NCBI GenBank assembly: GCA_964451365.1
Contig: CAYVIB010000035.1
Span: 1 to 51,836 of the forward strand
DNA length: 51,836 nucleotides
Direction of reading: 5' to 3'
From: CAYVIB01 sp964451365
GTDB lineage: Bacteria > Pseudomonadota > Gammaproteobacteria > Pseudomonadales > Cellvibrionaceae
The stretch's first letter is position 1; each line of letters starts with the position of its first letter. The translations under genes and the position numbers were made by a program. The notes beneath the pieces are model-generated. The model was not told where the DNA came from. It was given only the letters and a program-made list of their open reading frames with translations, and did no database searches. Shown piece after piece: positions 25,567-34,507 of this stretch.

Positions 25567-26322
25567 TTATGTGCAAACTTTCAAATATGCCTTAAGGGTG
25601 CTTGCAAATCCCATATTTAATGCATCGACAGTCAGTGCGTGGCCAATGGAGACTTCCTTCAACCCCGGCAACCGGTTGTAAAGCTGCATGTTCTTCAGGT
25701 TGAGGTCGTGGCCCGCATTAATACCCAGGCCGATTTCCGCCGCGTACTCGGCGGCGGCTTTATGGCGTAAATATTCCGCTTCGCCCGTTTCCATACCCGT
25801 TTCAAAAGCGCGGGCGAATGGGCCGGTATAGAGTTCGATGCGATCCGCGCCTATTTGCCTTGCCAACCGGATTTGTTCCGGGACCGGGTCCATAAAGAGG
25901 CTGACGCGTATCTTGCATGCCCGCAGCCGTTCGATAATGGGAACCAGTCTTTCGCCGTCCACTGTCAGGTCAAAACCGTGATCCGAGGTTTTTTGTGAAT
26001 CGCTGTCCGGCACCAGTGTGCATTGGTCCGGTTGTATCTCTTCGGCAAGACTGATAAGACCCGGATAGGTGCCTCTTGTCGGGGCAAAAGGGTTACCTTC
26101 GATATTGAATTCCGCGGCGGGAAATTCTTTTACCAGCAACGCCAGTTCGCGCACGTCATCGGGACGGATGTGGCGCTGGTCCGGTCGCGGGTGAACCGTC
26201 AGGCCGTTGGCGCCGAGTTCCAGTGCCCGCCTGCCAAAATCCGCGACGTTGGGAAAGTTGCCATCCCTGGAATTGCGCAGCAGCGCGATTTTGTTCAGGT
26301 TTACGCTAAGGGCGATTGCCAT
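25567..26322 (-). CDS. pdxJ: PdxJ, pyridoxine 5'-phosphate synthase
   Basis: PdxJ condenses 1-deoxyxylulose 5-phosphate with 3-amino-2-oxopropyl phosphate to make pyridoxine 5'-phosphate. The 251-residue TIM barrel shows the signatures SVNLNKIALLRNSR, the histidines of VHPRPDQRHI, and AEFNIEGNP. The late motif GINAGHDLNLKN is also present, as is EVSIGHALTVDAL. ATG 26322 has GGAAGAAGA upstream and is preferred over a start 15 nt earlier. In enterobacteria pdxJ follows recO; here it stands alone behind the peptidyl-prolyl isomerase gene, 15 nt downstream, probably as one transcript. PLP made by this pathway is the cofactor of IscS and SufS. Confidence 0.96.
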   Translation of the reverse strand: MAIALSVNLNKIALLRNSRDGNFPNVADFGRRALELGANGLTVHPRPDQRHIRPDDVRELALLVKEFPAAEFNIEGNPFAPTRGTYPGLISLAEEIQPDQCTLVPDSDSQKTSDHGFDLTVDGERLVPIIERLRACKIRVSLFMDPVPEQIRLARQIGADRIELYTGPFARAFETGMETGEAEYLRHKAAAEYAAEIGLGINAGHDLNLKNMQLYNRLPGLKEVSIGHALTVDALNMGFASTLKAYLKVCT

Positions 26323-26337
26323 ATTATCTTCTTCCAA

Positions 26338-26922
26338 TCAGAGACGTGAGGCTTTCAGTATGCGTACAGGGTAATTGGGTGCCTCGGGAAAACCGGAGTT
26401 GCGGTACATGCCGCGCGGCTGGCTTTCTATTTTCTTTGCCACGTCAAAACCCTCGACAACCTTACCGAAAACGGCATAACCCGGCTGGTTGCCTTGCGGG
26501 TCCAGGTGGGGGTTGTCGCGCAGGTTGATAAAAAATTGCGATGTGGCGCTGTCGGGATCGTTGGTTCGCGCCATTGACAGCGTGCCGGCGAGATTTTTTA
26601 GACCATTATTGGATTCGTTTACCACAGGGTCCATGGTGTCCTTGCGTTTGAAATCGAAGGTAAAACCGCCGCCCTGCACGACAAAATCGGGAATGACACG
26701 ATGAAAAATAGTGCCGTTGTAAAAGCCCTTGTCCACGTAGGCGAGAAAATTTTCCACGGTTTTGGGCGCTTCCTTCGGATACAGTTCAATAGTCATTTTT
26801 CCCAGGTCCGTTTCAAACAGCACCCGTGGATTTTCAGCCTTTTCCGCCGCTGACAAAATGCCCGGCGCCAAAATAAGCATGGCTCCGATTAATAAACCTT
26901 TAAGTGTTTGACGCAAATTCAT
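26338..26922 (-). CDS. Periplasmic cyclophilin-type peptidyl-prolyl isomerase
   Basis: A 194-residue PpiA-like protein with a Sec signal peptide ending near residue 25 (ILSAAEK). The cyclophilin core follows: VENFLAYVDKGFYNGTIFHRVI, then DFVVQGGGF, LSMARTNDPDSATSQFFINL and GYAVFGKVVEG. Catalytic Arg (FHR) and the Phe/Gln positions are kept. It catalyses cis-trans isomerisation of proline peptide bonds in exported proteins. ATG 26922 is chosen because AGAGGG lies upstream and it gives a clean signal peptide. Confidence 0.92.
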   Translation of the reverse strand: MNLRQTLKGLLIGAMLILAPGILSAAEKAENPRVLFETDLGKMTIELYPKEAPKTVENFLAYVDKGFYNGTIFHRVIPDFVVQGGGFTFDFKRKDTMDPVVNESNNGLKNLAGTLSMARTNDPDSATSQFFINLRDNPHLDPQGNQPGYAVFGKVVEGFDVAKKIESQPRGMYRNSGFPEAPNYPVRILKASRL

Positions 26923-26946
26923 AGACTGCCCTCTCAAAAATTATTC

Positions 26947-27645
26947 CTATGCCCACTCCGAATAACGCTTTTTGGCTCTCAGGGCGGGCAGTATTGTGGC
27001 AAACAACATCCCGAACACCAAGATGCCGGCGCCGTAGAATAAAAAGTTCATGCGCTGGTCATTCACCAGGCGCTCGTTTTCCGCCCGCATCGAATCGAGT
27101 TCGGTTTGTATTAACTGGTGTTTTTCCAACAATGACTGGTAGCGGCGGTCCAGGTCAATGGCGCCGGCGGACAATGTTCTAATTTTTTGCAGTTCGCCTT
27201 CCATGTTCTCGCGCGACGTGCTCGCCTCGTTGGCCTGGCTAGTCAATTGCTGATTGGCGTTTTTCAGTTGGGTATTTTCCTGTTTCAGCGCATTGTTTTC
27301 CTCGGTTACCCGAGCCAGTTGGGACTGGGCGCGCGTCAGCTGAATGCGTGCCGGCACTTCGCTCATAATATATTGGTTGGGAATCCAGCCTTCCTCTCCA
27401 TTGGGTGTGCGGACTCTCGACCACTCGCTGTCCGCCGAGCTTTCCAGTAGTGTCAATGCGGTACCGCTTTTCAATGCGGCGTTAATAATGCGGTACTGAT
27501 TGCCCGCGCCGCTTCTGAGCGGCACATAAATAATATCGGAAACATAGCGGGTTTCCTGGGCAAGTGCGGGGCTGGCGGATATGCCTGCCAGCAGGCTGAC
27601 GAACCCCACAGCATATACAAAATGTATTATCGGTTTGAATTTCAC
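26947..27645 (-). CDS. Membrane-anchored SH3-domain protein (TIGR04211/YgiM type)
   Basis: A 232-residue protein. A signal peptide is cleaved near ALA-QET (residue 29), followed by a bacterial SH3 domain (about 33-95) with DIIYVPLRSGAGNQYRII and GEEGWIPNQYI. A long Glu/Gln-rich coiled coil spans about 100-198, a single membrane helix about 203-222, and a short basic cytoplasmic tail follows. This is the architecture of E. coli YgiM and TIGR04211 proteins. Function is not established; SH3b domains often bind cell-wall material. Confidence 0.88.
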   Translation of the reverse strand: MKFKPIIHFVYAVGFVSLLAGISASPALAQETRYVSDIIYVPLRSGAGNQYRIINAALKSGTALTLLESSADSEWSRVRTPNGEEGWIPNQYIMSEVPARIQLTRAQSQLARVTEENNALKQENTQLKNANQQLTSQANEASTSRENMEGELQKIRTLSAGAIDLDRRYQSLLEKHQLIQTELDSMRAENERLVNDQRMNFLFYGAGILVFGMLFATILPALRAKKRYSEWA

Positions 27646-27698
27646 GGTTTCACCTTCGTTTCTCGATTCGGTCTGATGGAATTATGCTTCTAATGACT

Positions 27699-27721
27699 CA
27701 CCAGCGCGGGTTGCGCTGGTG
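27699..27721 (-). terminator. Hairpin after the YciI gene
   Basis: CACCAGCGC, the loop GGGTT and GCGCTGGTG form a perfect 9-bp stem 23 nt past the minus-strand YciI stop. No T-run follows. It is a possible terminator separating YciI from the SH3-protein gene. Confidence 0.4.
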
Positions 27722-27744
27722 TGGTATTGAATTGACAGATTTGT

Positions 27745-28044
27745 TCAAGGCAGTACTTTTTTAAACGGTTTTACGGTAACCGTTTTATAAACGCCCGCTT
27801 TAACATAGGGGTCTTGATCCGCCCAGTTTTGCGCCGCCTCCAGTGAGGCAAATTCGGCCACAATCAGGCTACCGCTGAATCCGGCATCGCCGGGGTCGGT
27901 CGTATCCAGCGCGGGATTGGGCCCTGCCAGTACCAGGCGACCCTGGTCCTTGAGCTGGTGCAGGCGCTCCAGGTGTGCCGGTCGGGCGCCCTGGCGCAAA
28001 GGCAGGCTGTTGTTCACATCTTCGCTTACAATCATGTAAAGCAT
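27745..28044 (-). CDS. YciI-family protein
   Basis: A 99-residue protein of the YCII / dimeric alpha-beta barrel family. It keeps HLERLHQLKDQGRLVLAGPNP with the conserved His, and EAAQNWADQDPYVKAGVY near the C-terminus. The biochemical function of YciI proteins is poorly known. The ATG overlaps the stop of the upstream membrane-protein gene as TAATG, so the two are translationally coupled. In enterobacteria yciI lies beside the septation protein gene yciB, which resembles the pairing here. Confidence 0.9.
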   Translation of the reverse strand: MLYMIVSEDVNNSLPLRQGARPAHLERLHQLKDQGRLVLAGPNPALDTTDPGDAGFSGSLIVAEFASLEAAQNWADQDPYVKAGVYKTVTVKPFKKVLP

Positions 28045-28775
28045 TACTTTTTTGCCTCCTCGTGTTCGAGAAGCACTTCCTCCAGTGACAGCTCGGTTAA
28101 CCGGGTAATCTTCCAGAACAGGTAAAAAGCCGCGGATATTAATACCAGCATCGACGGGATGCCGATAGCGACAAAACTAATTCCGGTAAGTTTCCCAAGT
28201 TGGGTGTTAAATGCTTCGGTTCCCGGCTGACCCACCAGAATCATTTTGGCGAGCACGTAGTTTAAAACCGCCGACAGGAAAAAGGAGGACGCCAGCAGTA
28301 GTGTTGACTTGATCAGGGCAACGTCAAACGCTTTTTCATTTCCCTTTTCCTTCAGGCGCCGGGTAATTAAATCTATATCCATCACGGAACTGTTGTAGAC
28401 TATTGTTTTCACCAACGGGTAGCGTGTTTTCAGCGATACGATCGTGATCACACCAAAAATGGTGGGGATTGCCGCTTCTTTAATCACGATATACTGCGGG
28501 TCCAGTTTCAACAGGCTGAACCCTCCCGTCAGAAGAATACTGATAAAGCCGATCACGGAGAAAATATTGACCTTCTCCGCTCTGAAGTAATCGTAAATCC
28601 CGTAGGTAACCGGAAAAGCCAGGGCCACTATCAACCCCCATTGACTGCCCAGGTACTTGTCGCCGCTCAGCTTCATCAAAACGAAGGTGGGGATGGCGAT
28701 ATTGAGCAGGATGTTAAGTAACGGGTTTTCCTTTTTGGCGGGCTGCTTGGTCATGCTTGTCTGAGTTTGTTCCAT
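28044..28775 (-). CDS. VC0807-type inner-membrane protein
   Basis: A 243-residue protein with about six hydrophobic helices and a short acidic C-terminal tail. It resembles the uncharacterised VC0807 family, which has a layout similar to the intracellular-septation protein YciB. Segments such as WGLIVALAFPVTYGIYDY and EAAIPTIFGVITIVSLKT fit that family. It is divergent from rnm and overlaps yciI by one base. Function unknown; a role in envelope maintenance is only suggested by the yciB-like neighbourhood. Confidence 0.72.
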   Translation of the reverse strand: MEQTQTSMTKQPAKKENPLLNILLNIAIPTFVLMKLSGDKYLGSQWGLIVALAFPVTYGIYDYFRAEKVNIFSVIGFISILLTGGFSLLKLDPQYIVIKEAAIPTIFGVITIVSLKTRYPLVKTIVYNSSVMDIDLITRRLKEKGNEKAFDVALIKSTLLLASSFFLSAVLNYVLAKMILVGQPGTEAFNTQLGKLTGISFVAIGIPSMLVLISAAFYLFWKITRLTELSLEEVLLEHEEAKK

Positions 28776-28823
28776 TTAATATTAACCACTAGATAAACTA
28801 CAAAATGTAAGGCTGCTAAGTGA

Positions 28824-29660
28824 ATGTACGACCTCCACTGCCATAGCGACCAGTCAGACGGTATTTTAAGCCCTGAACAACTGGTGTCGAGAGCAAAAGC
28901 CAATAATGTTGCGGTATTGGCGCTGACTGATCACGACACCGTGAAAGGCGTCGCACGCGCAAAAGCGCAGGCCGAGGCGGAAGGTATCTCATTGGTGACC
29001 GGAATTGAATTTTCAAGTCAATGGCAGGGGCGTGGTGTTCATATCGTCGGTCTGGCTATTGACCTCCAATCCCCGGTATTGTTTCAGGCCATTGAACACC
29101 AGGGTCAGGTGCGGGAAGAACGGGCGCGGCAGATTGCGGGAAAGCTGGAGCGGATGGGAATTCCCGGCGCACTTGAAGGAGCCCGCCAGCGCGCTAGCGG
29201 GGATCAGGTCGGTCGCCCGCATTTTGCCCGTTTCCTGGTGGACGAAGGGTATACCGCCAATATCAACCAGGCTTTCAAACGCTACCTGGGCGCCGGCAAG
29301 CCGGGCGATATCAAGCAGGACTGGCCGGACTTCGCCCAGGTAATTGAATGGATTCGGGGGGCGGGGGGCGTGGCCGTGCTGGCCCATCCGGCAAAATACA
29401 AAATGACACGCAGCAAACTCTGCGCTATGGTGCGGCACTTTGTCGATAGCGGGGGGCAGGCGATCGAGATCATATGCAGTAAGCAGCCGCCGGATATTAC
29501 CGCGAATCTTGTTAAAATTGCCGAAAAATTTGAACTTCACGGCTCCTGCGGCAGCGATTTTCACGGCCCCGGCCAGCACTGGCAGGAACTGGGCAGCTTT
29601 GGCCGGATGCCCTCACAGGTCCCGCCGGTGTGGGAGTTGTGGCAGCAGGCAATTCACTGA
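28824..29660 (+). CDS. rnm: RNase AM / PHP-domain nucleoside 3',5'-bisphosphate phosphatase
   Basis: PHP-family metal phosphoesterase (E. coli YciV/TrpH, now Rnm). It trims 5' ends of rRNA and hydrolyses 3',5'-bisphosphonucleotides. The 278-residue product keeps the PHP metal ligands: YDLHCHSDQSDG at the start, LTDHDTVKG near residue 34, GIEFSS, AHPAKYK and the terminal CGSDFHGPG. It lies 26 nt upstream of yciO in the same direction, the order seen across gammaproteobacteria. Confidence 0.93.
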   Translation: MYDLHCHSDQSDGILSPEQLVSRAKANNVAVLALTDHDTVKGVARAKAQAEAEGISLVTGIEFSSQWQGRGVHIVGLAIDLQSPVLFQAIEHQGQVREERARQIAGKLERMGIPGALEGARQRASGDQVGRPHFARFLVDEGYTANINQAFKRYLGAGKPGDIKQDWPDFAQVIEWIRGAGGVAVLAHPAKYKMTRSKLCAMVRHFVDSGGQAIEIICSKQPPDITANLVKIAEKFELHGSCGSDFHGPGQHWQELGSFGRMPSQVPPVWELWQQAIH

Positions 29661-29686
29661 TTACCAATGTTTGAGAGGATGGGAAG

Positions 29687-30310
29687 TTGGCGCAGTTCTT
29701 TTCAATACACCCCGAGAATCCGCAAGGCAGGTTGATCAATCAGGCTGTTGAGATACTCCGGCGGGGAGGGCTTATTGCCTATCCAACGGATTCCGCCTAC
29801 GCGCTCGGGTGTCATATTGGCGATAAGTTCGCCCTGGATCGAATACGGGCCATCCGGCAGCTGGATAAGAACCACAATTTCACCTTGATGTGTCGGGATT
29901 TGTCGGAACTTGCCAACTACGCCCGGGTCGATAACGCGGCCTTTCGTTTAATCAAAAAGCATACGCCGGGGCCCTATACTTTTATTCTTAACGCCACGGC
30001 GGAAGTGCCGCGTCGCCTGATGCATCCCAAGCGCAAGACGCTGGGCCTGCGGGTGCCGGACAATGCCATTGCGTTGGCGCTCATGCGGGAGCTGGGCGAA
30101 CCGTTGATGACCAGTTCGCTGATTCTGCCGGGTGAAAGCGTGCCGCTGACGGATCCTTACGATATTCGCGAAACCCTGGAGCACCAGTTGGAGCTGGTGA
30201 TCGATGGCGGTTACTGCGGCATGGAGCCGACAACCGTGGTGGACCTGACTGGTGACGAGCCGCAGGTGACTCGCATCGGTTGTGGAGAAATCACTGATTT
30301 TGAATTTTGA
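29687..30310 (+). CDS. yciO: YciO, Sua5/YrdC/YwlC-family protein
   Basis: A 207-residue member of the threonylcarbamoyl-AMP synthase superfamily. YciO is the paralogue of TsaC; its exact physiological role is less clear. Family marks are GGLIAYPTDSAYALGC, TPGPYTFIL and LGLRVPDN. The start is TTG 29687 with GAGGATGGGA upstream. Translation from it (MAQFFSIHPENPQGRLINQA) closely follows E. coli YciO from its first residue, so an ATG start is not needed. It forms an operon with rnm. Confidence 0.93.
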   Translation: MAQFFSIHPENPQGRLINQAVEILRRGGLIAYPTDSAYALGCHIGDKFALDRIRAIRQLDKNHNFTLMCRDLSELANYARVDNAAFRLIKKHTPGPYTFILNATAEVPRRLMHPKRKTLGLRVPDNAIALALMRELGEPLMTSSLILPGESVPLTDPYDIRETLEHQLELVIDGGYCGMEPTTVVDLTGDEPQVTRIGCGEITDFEF

Positions 30311-30467
30311 TCGTATGGTACTAATTTTTTAGATGGATATTTTTTGGATCGGTGCCAGCGAACCGGCCCGACCTACCAGCGCCATTCTCAATTGAATCCG
30401 GATGTGCAGGTATCCATTACACTTTTAATAAGAATCACCGGCATGGCGAAGGAGCATGGGCTACCGC

Positions 30468-30473
30468 TATAAT
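30468..30473 (+). promoter_or_regulatory. Likely -10 element (TATAAT) in front of scpA
   Basis: A perfect TATAAT followed by GCGCGG. Only a weak -35 match is present about 18 nt upstream. If used, transcription would begin near 30480. That would exclude the ATG at 30456 as the scpA start and support the TTG at 30528. Confidence 0.5.
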
Positions 30474-30527
30474 GCGCGGTCGTTTATAAAGATAAAGGTT
30501 TGCCGTAAAGGCGGCGAGGAGAAAGAT

Positions 30528-31418
30528 TTGTCCGGCATTGAAAACGCTGCAATAGATTCGGTGGATTCGCGGAATCCACAGGACGAGGAAACGCCGGAAG
30601 CCAGCGAAAGCGTCCAAAACCGGGAACGCCCGGCACAGGGGGAAATGCCCTTTGCCATTGTGCAGGGCAAGGCCTTCACCGAATTGCCCAAGGATCTCTA
30701 TATTCCACCGGATGCGCTGGAGGTGATCCTCGACGCATTCGAGGGGCCGCTGGATTTGCTGCTGTACCTGATTCGACGGCAAAACCTGGATATCCTCGAA
30801 ATCGATGTTTCCGCCATTACCCATCAATACGTGGCCTACGTGGAAATGATGGAGGCCATGCAGTTCGAGCTGGCGGCGGAGTACCTGGTGATGGCGGCCA
30901 TGCTGGCCGAGATCAAGTCGCGCATGCTGTTGCCGCGTTCCAGCGAGGAGGGGGAGGAGGACGAGGAAGATCCTCGTGCTTTGCTGATCCGGCGTCTGCA
31001 GGAATACGAACGCTTCAAACAGGCGGCGGAAGAGATTGACGAGCTGCCCCGCATGCATCGCGACACGCATGTGGCCCGCGCCCAGGGGCCGGATAAAAAC
31101 CTCACCCGCCCCGATCCGGATGTGGATATCAAGGAGCTGCTGGTTGCGCTGGCGGAAGTGCTGCGACGGGCGGATATGTTCGTCAGTCACCATGTGGAAA
31201 AGGAACGCCTGTCCACCCGCGAGCGCATGGCCCAGGTGCTGGATAAACTCAGCGGCAAGCAATTTGTTCCCTTTGTCAGCCTGTTTACCGTCAAGGAAGG
31301 CCGGCTGGGAGTCGTGGTAACCTTTCTTGCCGTAATGGAGTTGATCAAGGAATCCCTGGTGGAGATCGTCCAGACAGAAGATTTCGGTCCCATTCACGTT
31401 AAAGCCCGATCCAGTTAA
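30528..31418 (+). CDS. scpA: ScpA, segregation and condensation protein A (kleisin)
   Basis: ScpA is the kleisin that bridges SMC heads with ScpB for chromosome condensation and segregation. Family signatures are FEGPLDLLLYLIRRQNLDI, AAEYLVMAAMLAEIKSRMLLP with an acidic linker after it, and a winged-helix C-terminus near FVPFVSLFTVKEGRLGVV. I place the start at TTG 30528 (296 residues) because GAGGAG lies six bases upstream and a TATAAT lies in the longer candidate's first codons. The alternative ATG 30456 gives 320 residues, but its AAGGAG is only one base away. scpB and rluB follow. smc itself is not in the window. Confidence 0.9.
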   Translation: MSGIENAAIDSVDSRNPQDEETPEASESVQNRERPAQGEMPFAIVQGKAFTELPKDLYIPPDALEVILDAFEGPLDLLLYLIRRQNLDILEIDVSAITHQYVAYVEMMEAMQFELAAEYLVMAAMLAEIKSRMLLPRSSEEGEEDEEDPRALLIRRLQEYERFKQAAEEIDELPRMHRDTHVARAQGPDKNLTRPDPDVDIKELLVALAEVLRRADMFVSHHVEKERLSTRERMAQVLDKLSGKQFVPFVSLFTVKEGRLGVVVTFLAVMELIKESLVEIVQTEDFGPIHVKARSS

Positions 31419-31476
31419 GGTGCGGGTAATCCGATAATAAGCACTGCCAAGCCAGGAAATCTGAACACAATCCGAT

Positions 31477-32316
31477 ATGAGCTACGAACAAGATTTCATC
31501 CAAAAAATAGTGGAAGGCGCCCTGTTTGCCGCCGGCGAGCCGCTGTCCGTTGACCGGCTGCACAGCCTGTTCGAGGAGCACGAAGCGCCCGACAAAAATG
31601 AAATTAAAGACGCCCTGCAAGCCATTCAGGCGGAGTGTGACAGGCGTGCCTACCATCTGGTGGAAGTCGCCAGCGGTTGGCGTTTTCAGGTGCGCGAGGA
31701 CCTCGCCACCTGGGTCAACCGCTTGTGGGAGGAGAAGCCGCAAAAGTACTCGCGCGCAATGCTGGAAACCCTGGCGCTGATCGCCTACCGGCAGCCGATC
31801 ACTCGCGGCGATATCGAGGAGGTGCGGGGCGTGGCGGTGAGTTCACATATTATCAAAACCCTGACCGAACGGGAGTGGGTGAAAGTAGTGGGGCACCGGG
31901 ACGTGCCCGGTCGGCCGGCACTTTACGCTACCACGCGGCAGTTTCTGGATTATTTCAACCTCAGGAGCCTTGATGAACTGCCCACTCTCGGCGAATTGAA
32001 GGATATCGACAGCCTGGATCGCGACCTGGAATTTGGCAACGACGAAGGTGAGTCCGCCGATACCGAAAGGCAGGATGGGGACACCGGCGGAAGTCCGGAT
32101 AATGAGGCGGCCGGGGAAAATGTACCCACTGAAGAAGGCGCGGTTTTTGAAGAACAACACGTATTTTCCGAACAAGGCAGTGCCGGGGAAGATGTGACCA
32201 CCGAAAAAGACGATGGCAGCCATCCGGAAACGGAAAGTGAGGTCGAAGTCGAAGACCATGCAGACGAAACCGGAGCCGAAGGAGTCGATGAAGAAGAATC
32301 AAAACGCAATGGATGA
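31477..32316 (+). CDS. scpB: ScpB, segregation and condensation protein B
   Basis: ScpB dimers bind ScpA to form the SMC-ScpAB complex. The 279-residue product has two winged-helix domains: EGALFAAGEPLSVDRL at the N-terminus and ALIAYRQPITRGDIEEVRGV near residue 108, then GRPALYATT. From about residue 190 it has a long acidic, low-complexity tail of about 90 residues that is not part of the conserved fold. The last 29 bases overlap rluB. Confidence 0.93.
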   Translation: MSYEQDFIQKIVEGALFAAGEPLSVDRLHSLFEEHEAPDKNEIKDALQAIQAECDRRAYHLVEVASGWRFQVREDLATWVNRLWEEKPQKYSRAMLETLALIAYRQPITRGDIEEVRGVAVSSHIIKTLTEREWVKVVGHRDVPGRPALYATTRQFLDYFNLRSLDELPTLGELKDIDSLDRDLEFGNDEGESADTERQDGDTGGSPDNEAAGENVPTEEGAVFEEQHVFSEQGSAGEDVTTEKDDGSHPETESEVEVEDHADETGAEGVDEEESKRNG

Positions 32317-33214
32317 AGCAAGTCAGGGAGGAAGTGAAAAGCTGCAGAAAGTCCTCGCGAGGGCGGGTTTTGGCTCACGCCGGGAAATGGAGCGCGCCAT
32401 CAGCACAGGCCGTGTCACGGTCAACGGCCGGGCGGCCACACTGGGTGACCGGGTTACCCCGAACGACAAAGTTGAGTTCGACGGCAAGCTTGTGCATTCG
32501 GCTCAACAGGCCAGCCAGGTCCCGCGGGTCATTCTGTACAACAAGCCGGAAGGGCAGATTTGCTCCCGTTCCGACCCCGAAGGCCGTCCGACTGTTTATG
32601 AAAACCTGCCGCTGTTGAAAACCGGCCGCTGGATTTCGGTCGGGCGCCTCGATTTCAATACCAGCGGATTGTTGCTGTTCACCAACAATGGCGACCTGGC
32701 CAATAAATTGATGCACCCCTCCAGCAATATCGATCGCGAATACCTGGTTCGCGTTCAGGGAGAGGTGGACAACGAGATGCTGCAACGTCTGCGTGACGGC
32801 GTGCTGCTTGACGACGGCGTGGCGCGGTTTACCGATATTGTCGAAGGTTCGACGGAGGGCAGTAACCGTTGGTATTACTGCGTGGTGATGGAGGGGCGCA
32901 ACCGGGAAGTACGGCGGTTGTGGGAGTCCCAGGGGCTGCGGGTGAGTCGCTTAAAGCGCGTGCGCTTTGGCAATATTTTTATTCCATCCCACGTCCGTGC
33001 CGGCCAGTGGGTGGAGCTTAACGAAAAGGAAGTTGCGGAACTGTGTGAAACGGCGGGGCTGAAGCCACCGGAAAAACCGCGCTTTTCATCCCGCCTGAAC
33101 CAGGAGCGGCAGCGGCATCAGCGAAAATTACGCTCGGCGGGTAAACCGGCGGGTGGGGCGGCAAAACCGAACCGGCGCAAAGGCGGCAAAAAGCCCTGGG
33201 GCAGATCCGATTAA
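32288..33214 (+). CDS. rluB: RluB, 23S rRNA pseudouridine synthase
   Basis: RluB makes pseudouridine 2605 in 23S rRNA. An S4 RNA-binding domain (KLQKVLARAGFGSRREMERA) is followed by the RsuA-family catalytic domain, with the catalytic Asp in VGRLDFNTSGLLLFT and the motif GRNREVRRLWESQG. A Lys/Arg-rich tail of about 50 residues ends the protein. I use ATG 32288 with AAGGAG just upstream (308 residues); the frame stays open further back inside scpB. The scpA-scpB-rluB order is standard in gammaproteobacteria. Confidence 0.92.
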   Translation: MKKNQNAMDEASQGGSEKLQKVLARAGFGSRREMERAISTGRVTVNGRAATLGDRVTPNDKVEFDGKLVHSAQQASQVPRVILYNKPEGQICSRSDPEGRPTVYENLPLLKTGRWISVGRLDFNTSGLLLFTNNGDLANKLMHPSSNIDREYLVRVQGEVDNEMLQRLRDGVLLDDGVARFTDIVEGSTEGSNRWYYCVVMEGRNREVRRLWESQGLRVSRLKRVRFGNIFIPSHVRAGQWVELNEKEVAELCETAGLKPPEKPRFSSRLNQERQRHQRKLRSAGKPAGGAAKPNRRKGGKKPWGRSD

Positions 33215-33225
33215 GCCAGAGACGT

Positions 33226-34143
33226 CTATCTTCTTTCCGCGGAAGTTATTTCCAACTCCACTTGATTCCTGCCGTGTTTCTTTGCCCGGTAAAGCGCCCT
33301 GTCCGCACGCTCGAATAATAAAGATGGTGTGTCACCGCCTTTTAGCGAACTTACTCCCATACTGAGAGTGGCGGATATTTTCAGCCCGTTGAACGATGCG
33401 GGCGCACGGGTGATATTGTCCCGAATTCGCTCGGCGATCATGGCGGCGCAGGTTAGGTCGGTGTTGTTGAGCAGAATGGCGAATTCCTCTCCGCCAAAGC
33501 GGAATACCTGGTCAGTCTCGCGTAGTGCAGCGCGAATAACCCCGGCAACGTGCTGCAAGACGATGTCACCGCACTGGTGCCCATGGGTATCATTGGTTTG
33601 TTTAAAATGGTCGATATCGATAACGATAAGCGAGAGTGATTGCTCGTAACGTTGAGCCAGTTTCATTTCCCGCTCGAAAGCGGTGTCCATCGCCAGGCGG
33701 TTGCCTGCGCCGGTCAATGCGTCCCGCATGGAGTTGGCCAATGCCTGGTGGTAGAGCAGGGCATTGCGGAGCGGGAAAAACAACACTCCAATCAACATTT
33801 CCAACGCCGCCAGTTCCACCTCCATAAAGCGCTTGCCGCGACTCAGGGTCATGGTGCCCAGATGGGTATCTTCGGAGGCGATTAGATACTGCGCGGCGTG
33901 CTTTTGCCGGTCTCCCAGGTTCACCTTCAGGTTATCGGTTTCAAAATTGATGGCCGTTACTTTTACCGCATCCTGGATACTGTGAAAGAAGGATTCCAGC
34001 GTGGCTTTGACATCCAATGTCCTTTGCAATGTGTGGGACAACTTAAATTGAATATCCCGCAGCTCATCGGGTGGAGATAAATAATTGGCATCCGTTTCGC
34101 CCAGCCTGTCCTGTGTTGACGTGGTTGTGGCAAAAGTCACCAT
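33226..34143 (-). CDS. GGDEF-domain diguanylate cyclase
   Basis: A 305-residue protein. The N-terminal half (about 25-135) looks like a GAF-type sensor fold with no membrane segment. The C-terminal GGDEF domain (about 140-300) starts DALTGAGNRLAMD and has the active-site motif FGGEEF. Since GGEEF is a catalytically competent variant, it probably makes cyclic di-GMP from two GTP. I see no RxxD inhibitory site immediately before the motif. It converges on rluB with an 11-nt gap and no obvious terminator. Input signal unknown. Confidence 0.9.
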   Translation of the reverse strand: MVTFATTTSTQDRLGETDANYLSPPDELRDIQFKLSHTLQRTLDVKATLESFFHSIQDAVKVTAINFETDNLKVNLGDRQKHAAQYLIASEDTHLGTMTLSRGKRFMEVELAALEMLIGVLFFPLRNALLYHQALANSMRDALTGAGNRLAMDTAFEREMKLAQRYEQSLSLIVIDIDHFKQTNDTHGHQCGDIVLQHVAGVIRAALRETDQVFRFGGEEFAILLNNTDLTCAAMIAERIRDNITRAPASFNGLKISATLSMGVSSLKGGDTPSLLFERADRALYRAKKHGRNQVELEITSAERR

Positions 34144-34507
34144 ACGGTAGTCCTGTTTTTTATGGTCAGCGGAAGTAACCCCAAAACCCTATTATAGTTG
34201 CGGTTATTCTGCAGTGGTTAATTGTAGTGGTCGTTTTGTAGTCCAATAGCGAAATACGTGCCATACTTAAAAAAATAAAAGTTATTAAAATTCATAAAGT
34301 TATAGGATTAAGTTAACGCATGCACAAAGTTTAGCCGAATTTTTGACGTTTTTCCGGCAACTGTTGGCGTGTAGGCGGCAAAAAATTGCCGCACATTACC
34401 TCTGGTAGTTGTTTTCCGCCGGTCCAATTGTTTTCGGAGGATGAAGTTGCGAGAATGTGCCGCGCCGGCGTGGCCGGTATTCCGGAAACAGCTTTGAAGA
34501 GGTGAAA
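34144..34507. promoter_or_regulatory. Intergenic region between the GGDEF gene and fldB
   Basis: About 360 nt serving two divergent genes. The middle (34255-34320) is AT-rich, with repeated TTAAA/TTATTA tracts. Closer to fldB a hairpin GCGGCAA-AAAA-TTGCCGC spans 34375-34392. I see no clear gene. The AT-rich part may contain promoters or sites for a global regulator. Confidence 0.4.

Noticed and set aside
30435..31397. 320-codon minus-strand frame opposite scpA
   Set aside because: It mirrors scpA; no motif and no start signal.
32030..32310. Acidic tail of ScpB as a separate small gene
   Set aside because: It is in frame with the ScpB fold and has no internal start with a ribosome site.
34457..34507. 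Upstream extension of fldB by 17 residues
   Set aside because: The extra residues are basic and unlike any flavodoxin; AGAGG sits five bases before GTG 34508.
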